Assembly (NCBI RefSeq): GCF_907164915.1
Contig: NW_025919457.1
Coordinates: forward strand, 248,001-312,000
Length of the DNA stretch: 64,000 bases
From: Impatiens glandulifera
Lineage: Eukaryota > Streptophyta > Magnoliopsida > Ericales > Balsaminaceae
Reading direction: 5' to 3'
Below, in pieces: positions 46,753-62,229 of the stretch. Numbering within the stretch: position 1 is the first letter of the stretch; every line of letters begins with the position of its first letter. Below the pieces are notes generated by a model, which was not told the DNA's origin, made no database searches, and saw only the letters and a program-made list of their open reading frames with translations. The position numbers and the translations under genes are program-made.

Positions 46753-47725
46753 TTAGTAATTGGATTGATCCTCTTGTTGAATAATCTTGACAAACTTGGA
46801 CATCAAATCTGCTGGTAACCGGATAGGGCGATAGTTCTTGTTGAGCAAAACTACGACCACTTTTGCTTCGAGAATAGGCTTTGTTTTACCAAAAAAAATT
46901 AAAAATATTAAGCATGATTCATGTTACTTAACAAAAGATGTTAATCTGGAAGAAATTAAACCTCATTATCTAGCAACTTAAAGATGGACTGTTCAATGTA
47001 TAATCGAGTTGCTGATGAATTTGATATTCTCATCTTCATAACAAACCTGTCTCCACTCTAGATAAGATATTGATTGAGGGTCATTCAGATTACTAATCAA
47101 TTTTCAAAAAAAAAAACATCATAGTTCTTACTCTTAGTGGATTGAGGAATTTTAGTGTCACCTCAGACAAAGCTAGGGCCTCGCCTCTATTAGCAACATC
47201 ATTTGGGTTTATTCCTATCAGATCCAGCAATTCGTGTTGTCCTTTAGAAGAAGGGAATAACAGAGCATTTACATATATACTTGAAAACACAGCAATATCT
47301 AATTAGATTGATTGAATAATGATAGTTACCATGTTGACAATAACTTGAATAAACTGAATTGTTTACGACACCAAATTGATTGAGTTCGTAGTCTCGCACT
47401 TGCAGCTCAATTTCATGGAACACATGCATACTGAAAACCCTTTCTTTTAGGTAAATTGCAGAAGAAAAAAACGAAAGCTAATTACTTTAGGAAGAAAGTA
47501 CAAGTACCTTTGACCCTTCTTGAACTCTACAGCTAGATTGTTACTACAGCAGACTGGAGGAAGAAAGGGCCGGACAACTTTCCGGGATAACGGCGACGGG
47601 ATGTGGTTGGGAGGTACCGACGGATTGGGATTTCCAAAAGGACGGCGGTCACCGATCAACCACTTTGCCTTCGAAGATGAACTTGGAACTGTCACCGGCA
47701 GAGCGAAGAGAAGACTTTGTGACAT
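46753..47725 (-). CDS. Plastid acyl-ACP thioesterase-like gene 2, catalytic Asp replaced by Asn
   Basis: Five exons on the - strand (47725-47508, 47430-47330, 47241-47132, 47057-46962, 46878-46753) with the same phases as gene 1 join to 651 bp, or 216 aa, without a stop. The transit-peptide-like N-terminus is kept ([18 protein letters not shown]). In the hotdog domain the conserved [10 protein letters not shown] reads [10 protein letters not shown]: the codon GAT became AAT at the position that aligns with the catalytic Asp of hotdog thioesterases. Further changes fall at usually conserved sites: FEYYIFKLP to IEQSIFKLL, and [16 protein letters not shown] to [16 protein letters not shown]. The gene is open and its splice sites are intact. 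It therefore either encodes an inactive or altered protein or is an early pseudogene. Gene 1, 31 kb away, is the intact partner. Confidence 0.88.
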
Positions 47726-48483
47726 GTTTCTTCTTCCTTTGATCTGTGAATTGTGATTGCGGGAAACCGGAGAAGAGGGATTGGGTTGGGTTGTTGGATG
47801 TTTCCGTTCAAACTCTAATGTCGGGTTAACGGGTGGGTCCTTTGACTCTTTCTCGGTGGTTTCAATTCTACAAATAATCTTTTACAATGGTCTGTACAAA
47901 TAATAGTCATGTCATTTTATAGCCATTTTTTTAGATGAGGGTTAAGTTTAAGTGGTGAACAGGGTTATAACGAATTTTTTGCATCCATATCTTAAACGTA
48001 AATTATAACAAAATTTGTGGTATACCATTTTTTTTATCCATTCTTAAACTATACTAATTTTTTGGTATACCATTTTTTATCCTATAACGACATTTTGAAA
48101 AATTCATGTTCAAATATACCAATGCATTCCATATTTTCAATTATTTTAGTTAAGATATATATTTTTTGATAAACTAAAAATATCGATAATTTTTCACCAT
48201 AAATCAAGTTAACGTTAACCAATAAATTAGTCAATTTCGAAAAAATTATATGAAATTATTTAAAAAATAGTTATAAAATTCACTAGTTTCTGTAGGTGTG
48301 TTTGAAATTGAAATTAGTGCTAATTTCAATTTTTAGGTTTATATATTTTTAATTGTGTAAATATAAATTCACTAGTTTCTGTAGGTGTGTTTGAAATTGA
48401 AATTAGTGCTAATTTCAATTTTTAGGTTTATAGACATTGAAGATTATGAATTAATATTAAAATTTTAGTGAAATTCAAATCAA

Positions 48484-48620
48484 CATAAAGGTAATTTAGT
48501 GGTAAGGGTCGATTTAAGAGATCAAAATGTCACATATTTGATTCTATCTGATAATGTATTGAGTTTAAGCAAGGGACCATAACTGTGGGTGTCATTATAG
48601 TTTTTCTTTAATTAAAAAAA
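48484..48620 (+). mobile_element. tRNA-derived SINE, family A
   Basis: TAATTTAGTGGTAAGGGTC (A-box-like), ATATTTGATTCTATC (decayed B box), GGGACCATAACTGTGGGTGT and a tail ending in an A-run. The same order occurs on the - strand in the split copy at 16506-17396. Confidence 0.6.
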
Positions 48621-49430
48621 AAACATAATTTTACTGATCTTAATCTCACGTTTTTTAATTTACAATTACAATTTTAATATTTACTTTTTTTTCAATGCTT
48701 TCAAACCAAATATTTTATTATTTTATTATTTAAAATACAATTAAGAGGTTGTATCAAAGCTTTTTATTTTTTTAATTTAAAAAGTTAATAAATAGAACCG
48801 ATATTTTTTAATTTAGTAAGTTAACTTTTGAACCGATTTTATTTTGATAATTTAGAAAGTTAATATTCAAATTGACATTTTTTTTAACTTAGAAAGTTAA
48901 AATGTAGAAAATATATATATATTTTTTAATTTAAAAAGTTAAATTTCGAACCAATATTTTTTTTTTCAGATCGAATCATTGGACAAAACTTTTTAATACG
49001 TGTACTATCATAATAAATTCATTTTAAATTGTACTATAATATATTTTAATAATATATAATATATATTTTAATTATTTTTATAATATTTTTTTTCAAACAT
49101 AATAATTAATAATTAGAATTGAAATCATAAAATGATAAATTAATTGTCAATGTAGATCCACCCTATCATGGTTAGAATACCCTAACCCTAGACAACTAAT
49201 GTATAATTTAGCCTTATTCTAAGACCGAATCTAATCATACTCCACTTTGTTATCAAATTTCAATTTATTATAATAAATTATGTTTATATGAAATAAAAAT
49301 ATATTTTATGAGAATACAGGATCAAACAAGATCTTTAAATTATAAAGGGGTGGTACTTATATCAGATATGTAGATCTGGAGTTGGGTCCCGTTTGTACAA
49401 CCACGTTAACAAACCAAATGCAAAGCATTT

Positions 49431-52780
<3,350 letters not shown>

Positions 52781-53075
52781 GAATAGGGATGACAATAGAG
52801 CGGTTCAGACGGAGAATACATTTATCATCCTTATCCTGTAAGTAAGAGCTACGAATACTTTGTGAGTACCCCACGACACGCTTTCTCGTTTTTCATGAAC
52901 GTGTCTCCCCCTCTACTTCTCAAAAATGGATTCATTTAAGTCCCAAACCAAGAAGCCTCAAATCCTTGATTTGGCCGAAATGCACTGCTTTGGGTCCAGG
53001 AAGCAAAGGGAATAAGCTCGACTGCTTTTCCTCCACATTTATACCATTTCCCGCCTCATCCTCGTTCGGTTTTGG
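52781..53075. other. Remnant of a hAT-like end plus a GC-richer segment
   Basis: ATAGGGATGACAATAGAGCG (about 52786) resembles the TAGGGATGACAATGG start of plant hAT MITEs, but I see no matching right end. The following 150 bp up to the CACTA-2 end are more GC-rich but have no convincing frame. Confidence 0.4.
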
Positions 53076-53609
53076 CACTAGTAAAAAATACACATTTGCC
53101 GAGAATCCTTGCCGAGAGCGAAATAATGCTTTCGGTGATATTAATATCATTGAGGGCCAGGGCGTTCTCTCAGTAAAAAAATGATTATAACCGAGAGTAG
53201 AGGCTTGCTCTCGGTACAAAAAGTTATATCTTGTCCGGACGGCCTAATTTCTTCTTCTCATATTCTCTCTCTAGTTTGTTCTGTTCATTTTTTCCTCTCT
53301 ACTCTCACTTCTTTTTATGTTCATTCTCCCAAGCTAAATCCCAAATTCTTCATCAAAACCACTAATTACCGTGTAGATTCCAAATTCTTCATCAAAACCA
53401 CTAATTACCGTGTAGATCCCAAACTAAACTAGATGTTCATCAAAACCGCGTAGATCCCAAGTTATTTCTCTAGCGGTTCTTTGATCTCGTCAGATCCCGA
53501 TCTGAAGAAGTAGAAGAATCTAGATCCGATCCAGGTCCGAAGAAGTAGAAGAATCTAGATCTAGATCTGAAGTAGTAGAAGAATCCAGATCTAGATGGAT
53601 GATGCAAGA

Positions 53610-54402
53610 TGTTAGAAATCTTGTCTTGAAAAATAACAGAAATATATATATAAACGATGTTACAAACAAATTAAATAAATACAATGTTACAAAGAACGAA
53701 ATCACCAGATAAAATGTTGATTCGAGACATGTGTTAGACACATTTCCCTTAAAACAGTTCCACCGTCTCCCCGTGTGCTAGAGCTTGTCACAGATGGCTG
53801 TCTCCCAGGGTACAACGAATCTAGTAGTGATTCAGCACCGGAATCACTACACAACGAGCTTGACAAAGTACCTGAACTATCACCGGGTTTCAACAGAAAA
53901 TATCGAGCGAAGAACTCGAAGAAACACTCACAAGACAAGAAGAAGGCCTTTTGGAATTCTAGAGTGAGAAAGATGAAGGATGAAGTATATGTAAAATGAA
54001 TAATGAATGAGTATATATTGCTGAGAATTAAACCTGTAAATAAAACCATCCAAACGTTTATTAGCAATAAATATTGCTCATTCATTTGTTAATTAATCCA
54101 TAACTAATTAACATCAGCCTATACGTTGATTTGCAGAAATGCAATGTTAGACATTCAATGCTAATGCTAGCTAATTGAAAAGTCTACGTTAGCCAATAGG
54201 CCAATTAAAGCTAAATGTTTATCCTAACATTATGCTTTAATTTTCTAATTAGGCATTAAATATTAATTAAACAATTAATATTTAATTATAATTTGGATTA
54301 AATTCACCGTTAATTCACGTTTGAATTTGTGTGAATTTTATTTGATTTTATTTATTTACAATCTTATTTCCATTCATTAATGGAATTAGCTTAATTCCAA
54401 CA
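53610..54402 (-). repeat. 3' LTR of the LARD-like element
   Basis: 793 bp. In element orientation it runs from 54402 (TGTTGGAATTAAGC) to 53610 (ATTTCTAACA). The 127-residue - strand frame in it recurs almost unchanged in the other LTR and has no recognised domain. Confidence 0.9.
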
Positions 54403-54417
54403 ATCCCCCACATTAAT
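54403..54417 (-). promoter_or_regulatory. Polypurine tract of the LARD-like element
   Basis: The + strand ATCCCCCACATTAA reads TTAATGTGGGGGAT on the - strand, directly before the LTR. It is the usual plus-strand priming tract of Copia-type elements. Confidence 0.75.
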
Positions 54418-56150
54418 GGAAATTGAAAGATTAACCCGGTGAAAGGTTCAACAGTTGAATTCTACATAGGATAGGTAGGTGTAACCCTTTGAACCTTCCC
54501 TTGTGAAAGCATATAACTTTACTAGCTGATTAGTAGACTCGATGTCCTTGAACTATTCTGCCTTTTGTGTAAACGATTACACACTTTCACATAGAATTCT
54601 CCCTAATACATGTCAAGCTCTCATGGTTGTGTCCATTTTGGCCATGGAACACGCGCCTGGTTCTGTGAGAGGGTCTAGAATTGAGCCGTGCAATTCCTTC
54701 AAAGCGGCCCCACTTCTCCCTCACATAGGTGATCTCTTTGTTCACAAAGAATCATTAAAAGCGATATGCTTATCCTCATCAAAATATATATTGTTTCATT
54801 ATAGGATTAATCCTCAACAATAATTTTCCAAGTCAGTACAATTAGGTTGTCCCATTGAACCTAGTTCTTGGGATCTCCAGTCTGCATAGGTTGGGTTTTC
54901 CTTCATACCAACTTATAGTAGGCTAATGTCTCAAAAGACTTCAAACTATCTCTCTATTCAATAATCTGATTAGTGGATCCACAATGTTATATTTGACTTA
55001 CATAGTCAAATTTGATAACTGCATTAGAGAGTATAGTCTAATGACATTATGTCTAAGACGTGTATGTCTAGACTTGTCATTGACTCTAAGTTTATCTAAT
55101 TTCAAATTATTATTACAATAATTAGAAATTTCTGATAATCTTGGAATATCTTCTAATAAGAAGCATAGTCATTCGTACATGCTTACCATTTAAACATTTT
55201 ATTTTTTTATGAAAATATTGTTTACTTGGCTAACTAGTAGACAAAATGTCTTTGAACTATTCTGCCTTCGTGTAAACGATTATATATTTTACATAAAAAT
55301 ATTTTATTTTTCGACATAAGTCAAAAATATAGATTATAACGTTTAATCTATCCATCATAAGTTTATTAGAAGATTTCCATACGTAGATTGCACTTCTAAG
55401 TGTAAACATATTCACTTTAAGACGTAAAGTCTTTCATTTAATAATATCAATATATCATTTGATAACAACGTGATATTTCGTTTAGTGCAATTCATATCCT
55501 TTATGGATTTAACCATTTTTATCGTAATTTTCAACGATAAAAATATCGTACAAAAGACACGTAATGAAATAATTTTCATTATCTTCATGATATATATAAT
55601 TGTCACATCCACTTTTTAATAAAAGTATGATCAAATTTTCATATCATTATTATAAAATTTATTATAAGTCATATAAAGACTTTATAAATTTTCCTTTTCA
55701 TTTATTTCATAAAATCTTTTTGAAGACATTGTTTCTTCAAAATTTTTATGAAAATAATGTCAAAATATGACACGTTTCTTGATTTCAAAATCCCCAAATC
55801 TAAAATATCGATTTGAACACCAACTCAGCAAATATAAACAAGACATTTTCTTGTTATTTTCTTTCTTTTTGTAAAGTTGCGCAACTTTATCTTTTATAGA
55901 GAACAGATTTCTCTAACAATAAATTATCTTTTTATTTATCATAATATACACAATTATTTTTGTGTTATAATCAATAAAAATATTTGCCCCCACATTCGTG
56001 TTGGTACCCTTTTTTAAATCACACACTTATATGATTTAAATCAATGATTTTATAATCAAGAAATTGTCACACAATTCTTTTACAAATTTCTTTTGTTATA
56101 CTTATCATACAATGAATAAGATAACTATATCATAAATATTTAATTGAATA
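54418..56150 (-). other. Non-coding interior of the LARD-like element
   Basis: AT-rich. The words GTAAACGATTA(C/T)A and TTTGAACTATTCTGCCTT recur near 54545-54580 and 55250-55275, suggesting an old internal duplication. No retroviral domain can be read in any frame. Confidence 0.6.
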
Positions 56151-56156
56151 AAATAT

Positions 56157-57870
56157 AATTTCTATACAAGAGATTAGAATGTTTATTCATATATAAATCA
56201 TTCTTCACATAATCTCTACATAAGAAATTAAAATATTTAATCAATTAAAATATTCATTTCAACAATTAATTTCTATAAAAGAAATTAGAATATTTAATCA
56301 AATAAATATTCACCATATCACATGATTTCTACAAAAGAAATCATAATGTTTTAAGCATCTTTGACCGAAACCGCTTAAACATTTATTTTCGATTGCACGT
56401 TTGCATCCCGCAATATCGGCACGTTTGCCACATTATTCTCAAATCAAACAAGACTTTTCTTGTAATTATTTGATTTCAAAATATCAAATCCAATAAATCT
56501 TTATGATACAATTAAACAATGTATATCAAATATATTATATTATACCAAATTTAATATATCCATATATATGTTATTATATATTATTGCTTCATGAATTTTT
56601 GTCACCACAACAAAACAACTATAGTATATATAGTCAATAACATAGAAACGTAATCAAATAAATAATATGTCATATATTATTAAACAAATATATATACAAT
56701 TTCATTTATCATCAAAAATACGTTTAAAAAATACATGATAATTAATTAGAATATTAATTATTACACTTAATTAGAATGTTGATCATTTAGTTTTAATCGA
56801 ATATAAAACTAACTAATTATAAAAATAAATATTCATGTCATCAATTATTCGTTTCTTAATTAATTAGATGACATTTAACATTCTTTAACAATTCTTTGTC
56901 AATCAAAGAATACAATTTGTGACAAATTTCAAAATTATCTATTAAAATAAAAATAGATAGAAAATAAATCTTAATTTATATATATATATATATATAAATT
57001 TTTAGATAATCATACTTATTATGAATAACATGAATCATCATATTATTAGCTAATATGCATGATTTATAATAATAATCAATTAGCAATATGATCAAATAAA
57101 ACATAACTACAAATGTACCTCATGTCTTAATCGAAGTAATTACATTATCGTGTTATGAACGATAATCCACGTGAAGCGGCAATGCTCAAAACAAATCTAG
57201 GTGGATCATTCTCACCGAGATAATTCTTGCGAAAATATTTCGACTTACATAATTGTCTCTTTCAATGCATGATTAGAATAAGTTCTAACACAAACAACTT
57301 ATTTAATCTTAAGAAATTAAAATTTCTATACTCAATTTATTTCATAATTTCTACATAAGAAATTATAATGATTTCAACATTCATAATTAATGTCATTTAG
57401 ACAAATCATGTTTTTTTTTATAAGAAATCATTATGAACACATTAATCTCATAATTTTTACACAAGAAAATTATAATGATTTTCACATCAAGACTCAAGTC
57501 TGAATTTTATAAAGAAATCATTAACTACACCATTCATCTCCAACATCAATGGATAGAGTCATTTTAAGGAGTCAGATTTCTACCAAGAAATAATTGACTA
57601 TCCATTCATCTTATAATTTCTACAAGAAATTGGAATGGTTTCAACATCAATACCTTTAACAAGTCTGATTTCTACAAAGAAAACTATCCCATTCATCTCA
57701 TAATTTCTACACAAGAAATTTGAATGGTTTCAATATCAATGACGACTAAAGTCATTTTAGCTAGTCCGATTTATAGACTACCCCCATTCAACTCATAATT
57801 TCTACACAAGAAATTGGAATGGTTTTTAACATCAATGACCACTGTCATTTTAACAAATCTGATTTCTACA
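56157..57870. repeat. Array of short hairpin repeats inside the LARD-like element
   Basis: About 14 copies of the palindromic unit ATTTCTACA(C/A)AAGAAAT, often within CATAATTTCTACACAAGAAA followed by TTGGAATGG. Clear copies lie near 56157, 56211, 56268, 56321, 57344, 57448, 57612, 57664, 57701, 57793 and 57859. The arms ATTTCT and AGAAAT can pair around a 3-6 base loop. Spacing is 40-90 bp within two clusters, separated by about 1 kb. Confidence 0.75.
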
Positions 57871-57886
57871 AAAGAAATCATCTCAC

Positions 57887-57968
57887 CAGCTGGATTCGAA
57901 CACATGACCTCTTTTCCTCCACGCATCATTACGTCTAAACTTTGAACCACTGCGCCAATGCACCCTTT
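57887..57968 (-). mobile_element. tRNA-like block, probably a SINE head or tRNA relic
   Basis: On the - strand: GGGTGCATTGGCGCAGTGG (A-box-like), then GTCATGTGTTCGAATCCAG (good B box). The T-stem and acceptor do not pair as in a real tRNA, so a functional tRNA is unlikely. It sits at the end of the hairpin array. Confidence 0.5.
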
Positions 57969-58719
57969 CAATGTTATATTACTGTTTACGACATTTTGTC
58001 TTCTTTTTAGAGAAACTTAACTTTCTCTTCTTTTTGACTTAAACTCTGTCAAACAATGAATATATACACATTTAAAACCATAACTTATTATCATAATAAA
58101 ATGTAATATATAAAAAATGTATAAATAAAGATATCATCTCTTTTTATTTATTAAATCATCCTACCATATTCTTATTAATTATATTGTTTAATTAAAAAGA
58201 AGGTATATATTATAATTAATTATTTTAAAATTGAAACCATATGTTTCAATTATAATTAATTTTAACACCATAAATTTTATAAAAATTGAAAGCTAACATA
58301 TTAGTTACTTTCTTATTTTCATTCATTATTATTAATAATTTTAATAACCAAACAAATCTTTAAATAAGACTAGAACAAATTAAATTATTGTGTTCTAATT
58401 TATTTTCTATATAACATTTGTATAATGAATATACAAATTAATGTTCTTGAGAAAATTTTCATATCAAAATATATTAGCTTATAAAACTAAGCTTTAACAG
58501 CATAAGAACATATGTGTTAATAATCAAACATATTTATATGCAATAAAGACTTATCTTTATTTGTTGATTCCTTGAGTTGAATCTTTTCCATTTTTTTTCG
58601 AAATGAATATCATCTCTTCCGCAACACCGCGACTCGTATTTCTGAAACATCAAAGACAAAAAATATATTCGATGGTGCAAGCTCTTAAATAGCTTAGCAC
58701 AAAGAAAATGTTTTAAGAT

Positions 58720-59512
58720 TGTTAGAAATCTTGTCTTGAAAAATAACAGAAATATATATATAAACGATGTTACAAACAAATTAAATAAATACAATGTTAC
58801 AAAGAACGAAATCACCAGATAAAATGTTGATTCGAGACATGTGTTAGACACATTTCCCTTAAAACAGTTCCACCGTCTCCCCGTGTGCTAGAGCTTGTCA
58901 CAGATGGCTGTCTCCCAGGGTACAACGAATCTAGTAGTGATTCAGCACCGGAATCACTACACAACGAGCTTGACAAAGTACCTGAACTATCACCGGGTTT
59001 CAACAGAAAATATCGAGCGAAGAACTCGAAGAAACACTCACAAGACAAGAAGAAGGCCTTTTGGAATTCTAGAGTGAGAAAGATGAAGGATGAAGTATAT
59101 GTAAAATGAATAATGAATGGGTATATATTGCTGAGAATTAAACCTGTAAATAAAACCATCCAAACGTTTATTAGCAATAAATATTGCTCATTCATTTGTT
59201 AATTAATCCATAACTAATTAACATCAGCCTATACGTTGATTTGCAGAAATGCAATGTTAGACATTCAATGCTAATGCTAGCTAATTGAAAAGTCTACGTT
59301 AGCCAATAGGCAAATTAAAGCTAAATGTTTATCCTAACATTATGCTTTAATTTTCTAATTAGGCATTAAATATTAATTAAACAATTAATATTTAATTATA
59401 ATTTGGATTAAATTCACCGTTAATTCACGTTTGAATTTGTGTGAATTTTATTTGATTTTATTTATTTACAATCTTATTTCCATTCATTAATGGAATTAGC
59501 TTAATTCCAACA
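58720..59512 (-). repeat. 5' LTR of the LARD-like element
   Basis: 793 bp, nearly identical to 53610-54402. In element orientation it starts at 59512. The sequence after its end (ATCTTAAAACATT on the - strand from 58719) is not a standard tRNA-Met primer site. Confidence 0.9.
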
Positions 59513-60274
59513 CAAGATACGTACTGCAATGGAGGATGAAGCTGTGAAGGCGTGGAAGATCATATATATTAGTTAGGAATCTACTATTATTAATTAGTTT
59601 TAATGTTCTGTGCGGATGTGAAAGCGTGGAAGATCGTATATATACCAGATCTGAAGAAATAGAAGAATTTAGATCTAGATCTACTAATTTAAACTTCATT
59701 TTGCATGTGCGGCGTAGGCGTAGATCTGATGACTTGAAATAGATTTTTCATGTCTCCAAAAGTATTCACGAAGTGGTAAGAAGTTGTTGTTGATTTATGG
59801 CTTAATTTTTCTCTAATTGAAATGAAATATTAATAATAATGTTGGTATTGCAGACATTGATTGATTTTAGGTTTATGTGATTTTGATCAGATTGGAGATT
59901 TAGAAGATTATGAAGTTCCAAATGATCTGATGTAGATTAGGAATCGAATGGGCGGACAATGATGAACGAGAAGAAATTGGCGGAAGAATGATCTGAGGGA
60001 AGGAGGGCGAAACCCGGATGGAGATTTTAGAATATTATTTTAGAAAAGTTTATTATCTCCGAGAGCATTGACTATGCCCTTGATAAAAAATTATAATTAT
60101 ATTCGAGAGCCACAACTGCTCTCGGTGAAACCTATTTTTCTTCACCGACAACTCTATCACCGACACTGTCACCGTCCGAGAGCTTTTATCGCCCTTGGCG
60201 AAAACAATCACTGAAGGCATTTTGGCTTTTTCAGAGGGTTTATGCCCACGTTAGAAATCCATTTTCTACTCGTG

Positions 60275-62175
60275 TAGGGAAAACCGCCCTAAATGAGATA
60301 ATTATGTTCAGTTACCGTAGGGTGGTTTCAAATTATCATCTTTAATTGTGAGCCTAACCAATTTTTATGTTGGATATAACATCTAAGATTAAGAATTATA
60401 ATGAAATTCTAATTTTACCATTCTCAATCTCACTCCTTTTATCTTGAAATATTTACTTATTTTTGTATGTTTTACAAAGTAAATATATCTTATAATTTTA
60501 TTATTTAAAACACGACTAATCGTTTGAACAAATACATTTTCTTTTTAAATTTAAGAAATTTGATGTAGAATCAATAATTTTTTAAAATTTAGTAAGTTTA
60601 CATTTTGAACGATTTTTTTTTTTAATTTAAGAAGTTAAATATCGAATTGATGTTTTTTTTAACTTAAAAATGTTGATAATATATATTTTTTGAATTGAAA
60701 GTTAACATTTTGAATCAATATATTTTTTTTTAATAGGAATCGAAATCGTATATAATTTTTTTGACAATCACGCTATTATAATAAATTGCGTCAAACCAAT
60801 ATTTTAATAATATAGATAATATATATTCAAATTATTTTTATTACATTCTTTTATCAAATAAGAATTGGAATTGAATTGCATATATATATCTTTTTAAAAC
60901 ATATGAATTTGATTGTAATTAAATGTCCACTGAAATTAAAATTTTAATACAAATGTCAATTTCACTACTCGAATTGACCCACCAGTATTTATTAAAATAA
61001 AATGAGAAAGAAATGATAAATAAATTTATCTGAATTGACCCACCATATTTATTAAAATAAAATGAGAAAGAAATGATAAATAAATTTATCTAAATGGATC
61101 CACTTTGTTATCAAATTTTAATTTATTAAAATAAATTATGTTTAGAAAAGTGATAGAAAGATGAAAGTTGAGGGGAAATATGGTAAGAAATAATGTGACA
61201 CCGCTTTAATTGGAAAAAATAAAATAAAGGGTGATGGAGAGAAAAAATATTGTTTTTTTAACTAATTAAATTACGCCACCTCCAATTTTTTTTATGTTTA
61301 TATGAAATATAATTATATTTGTTGAGAATCATGTTTTTCGTTTCATGAAAAAATCCAGGATCAAACAAGGTCTTTAAATTATGTAGAAGAGGTTGTACTA
61401 ATATGTAGCTGGAGTTGTTTGTACAATCACATGCAAAGTCATTTAAATCAGAATTTGGACGTGACTTGTATCCGTTATCAAATCAGCATATTAATACATC
61501 TTATCTTCGTTCAAAAAAATAATCAAATAATTAAAAAAAAACATTGATACAATATATTATGATTTTAAAAATATTTTTTCAATTTAAAAATAATAATCTG
61601 AATCACATGTTCAAATATTTAATAACTATTTAAATAAATTAACAAATATTATATAATAAAAGTTGATAATAAATAAATAAAAATGAACACAATATAGAAT
61701 AATTATAGTACATAAATAAATATTTTATTTCATTTTGGATGAATTTATAACATTAATTTTTTAATATTCTAATAATCATTTAAAATTAACATACAAAAAT
61801 AAAAAGAGACAAAAAAATAATAGATAAATGGACATTAAAAAATAATCACATTAAATTTATATGGTTTTGAACAAGTTTAAAATGTCAAAATTTAAAATTT
61901 ATAAATATTTAAATTACCTCATTTTAAATGTATTTATCATTTTTTCATTAAATATTTTAATTAATCTTTTCAAATTATTATACATATTTGTAAATCTAAT
62001 AAGTATAATATACATAAATTGACATATTAAAATATTATAGAATGTATTTAAAATTTATGAAAAATTACCTTACATATCTTATTCTTTAAAGATTTCCATT
62101 ATTAACGATATTCGAACCAACGACGGAATTACGTTGCGGGCTGCGTTGGGCTATAGTCCAGTGTAAATCTTTTAA

Positions 62176-62229
<54 letters not shown>

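Larger units (their letters stand above)
46740..49430 (-). repeat. Arm B of the inverted duplication
   Basis: The reverse complement of arm A (13140-16080), with the thioesterase gene, its introns and upstream blocks up to GTACAACCACGTTAACAAAC at about 49396-49416. It contains a SINE (48484-48620) and a short local duplication of about 66 bp (48279-48345 and 48367-48433) that arm A lacks. Confidence 0.8.
53610..59512 (-). mobile_element. Young non-coding LTR retrotransposon (LARD-like) nested in CACTA-2
   Basis: Two 793-bp LTRs (53610-54402 and 58720-59512) have TG...CA ends and differ by only about two bases by eye (near 54008/59118 and 54204/59314). A perfect 5-bp duplication CAAGA flanks the element (53605-53609 and 59513-59517). 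On the - strand a purine tract TTAATGTGGGGGAT lies next to the LTR start TGTTGGAATTAAGC at 54402, which sets the orientation. The 4.3 kb interior has no gag or pol and no long frame, only AT-rich DNA with a hairpin array and a tRNA-like block. It fits a large retrotransposon derivative that relies on a relative for its proteins. Confidence 0.88.
53076..60274. mobile_element. Smaller non-autonomous CACTA transposon (CACTA-2)
   Basis: The left end is CACTAGTAAAAAATAC at 53076. The right end is CCATTTTCTACTCGTG at 60274, which inverts to CACGAGTAGAAAATGG. The flanking triplets are TGG and TAG, one base from a 3-bp duplication. Sub-terminal zones repeat CCGAGAGC/GCTCTCGG words (53100-53220 and 60055-60200), as is typical of this superfamily. 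Without the inserted LTR element it is only about 1.3 kb and has no transposase. Inside the left arm are a 40-bp tandem duplication (about 53340-53420) and three GAAGAAGTAGAAGAATC(T/C) units (about 53505-53600). Confidence 0.75.

Noticed and set aside
52932..53219. 95-residue - strand frame across the CACTA-2 left end
   Set aside because: It crosses the transposon terminus, has no domain, and its codons are those of the sub-terminal repeats.
53702..54085. 127-residue - strand frame, repeated almost unchanged at 58812-59195
   Set aside because: Both copies are in the two LTRs of the LARD-like element. The frame has no recognised domain and its repetition reflects LTR identity, not a gene family.
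56157..57870. CRISPR-like appearance of regularly spaced palindromes
   Set aside because: Repeats are imperfect, spacing varies, spacers are related AT-rich sequence, and the host is a plant. It is an internal repeat of a retrotransposon.
57887..57968. Candidate functional tRNA gene
   Set aside because: A- and B-box words are present, but the acceptor and T stems do not pair, so I keep it only as a tRNA-derived relic.
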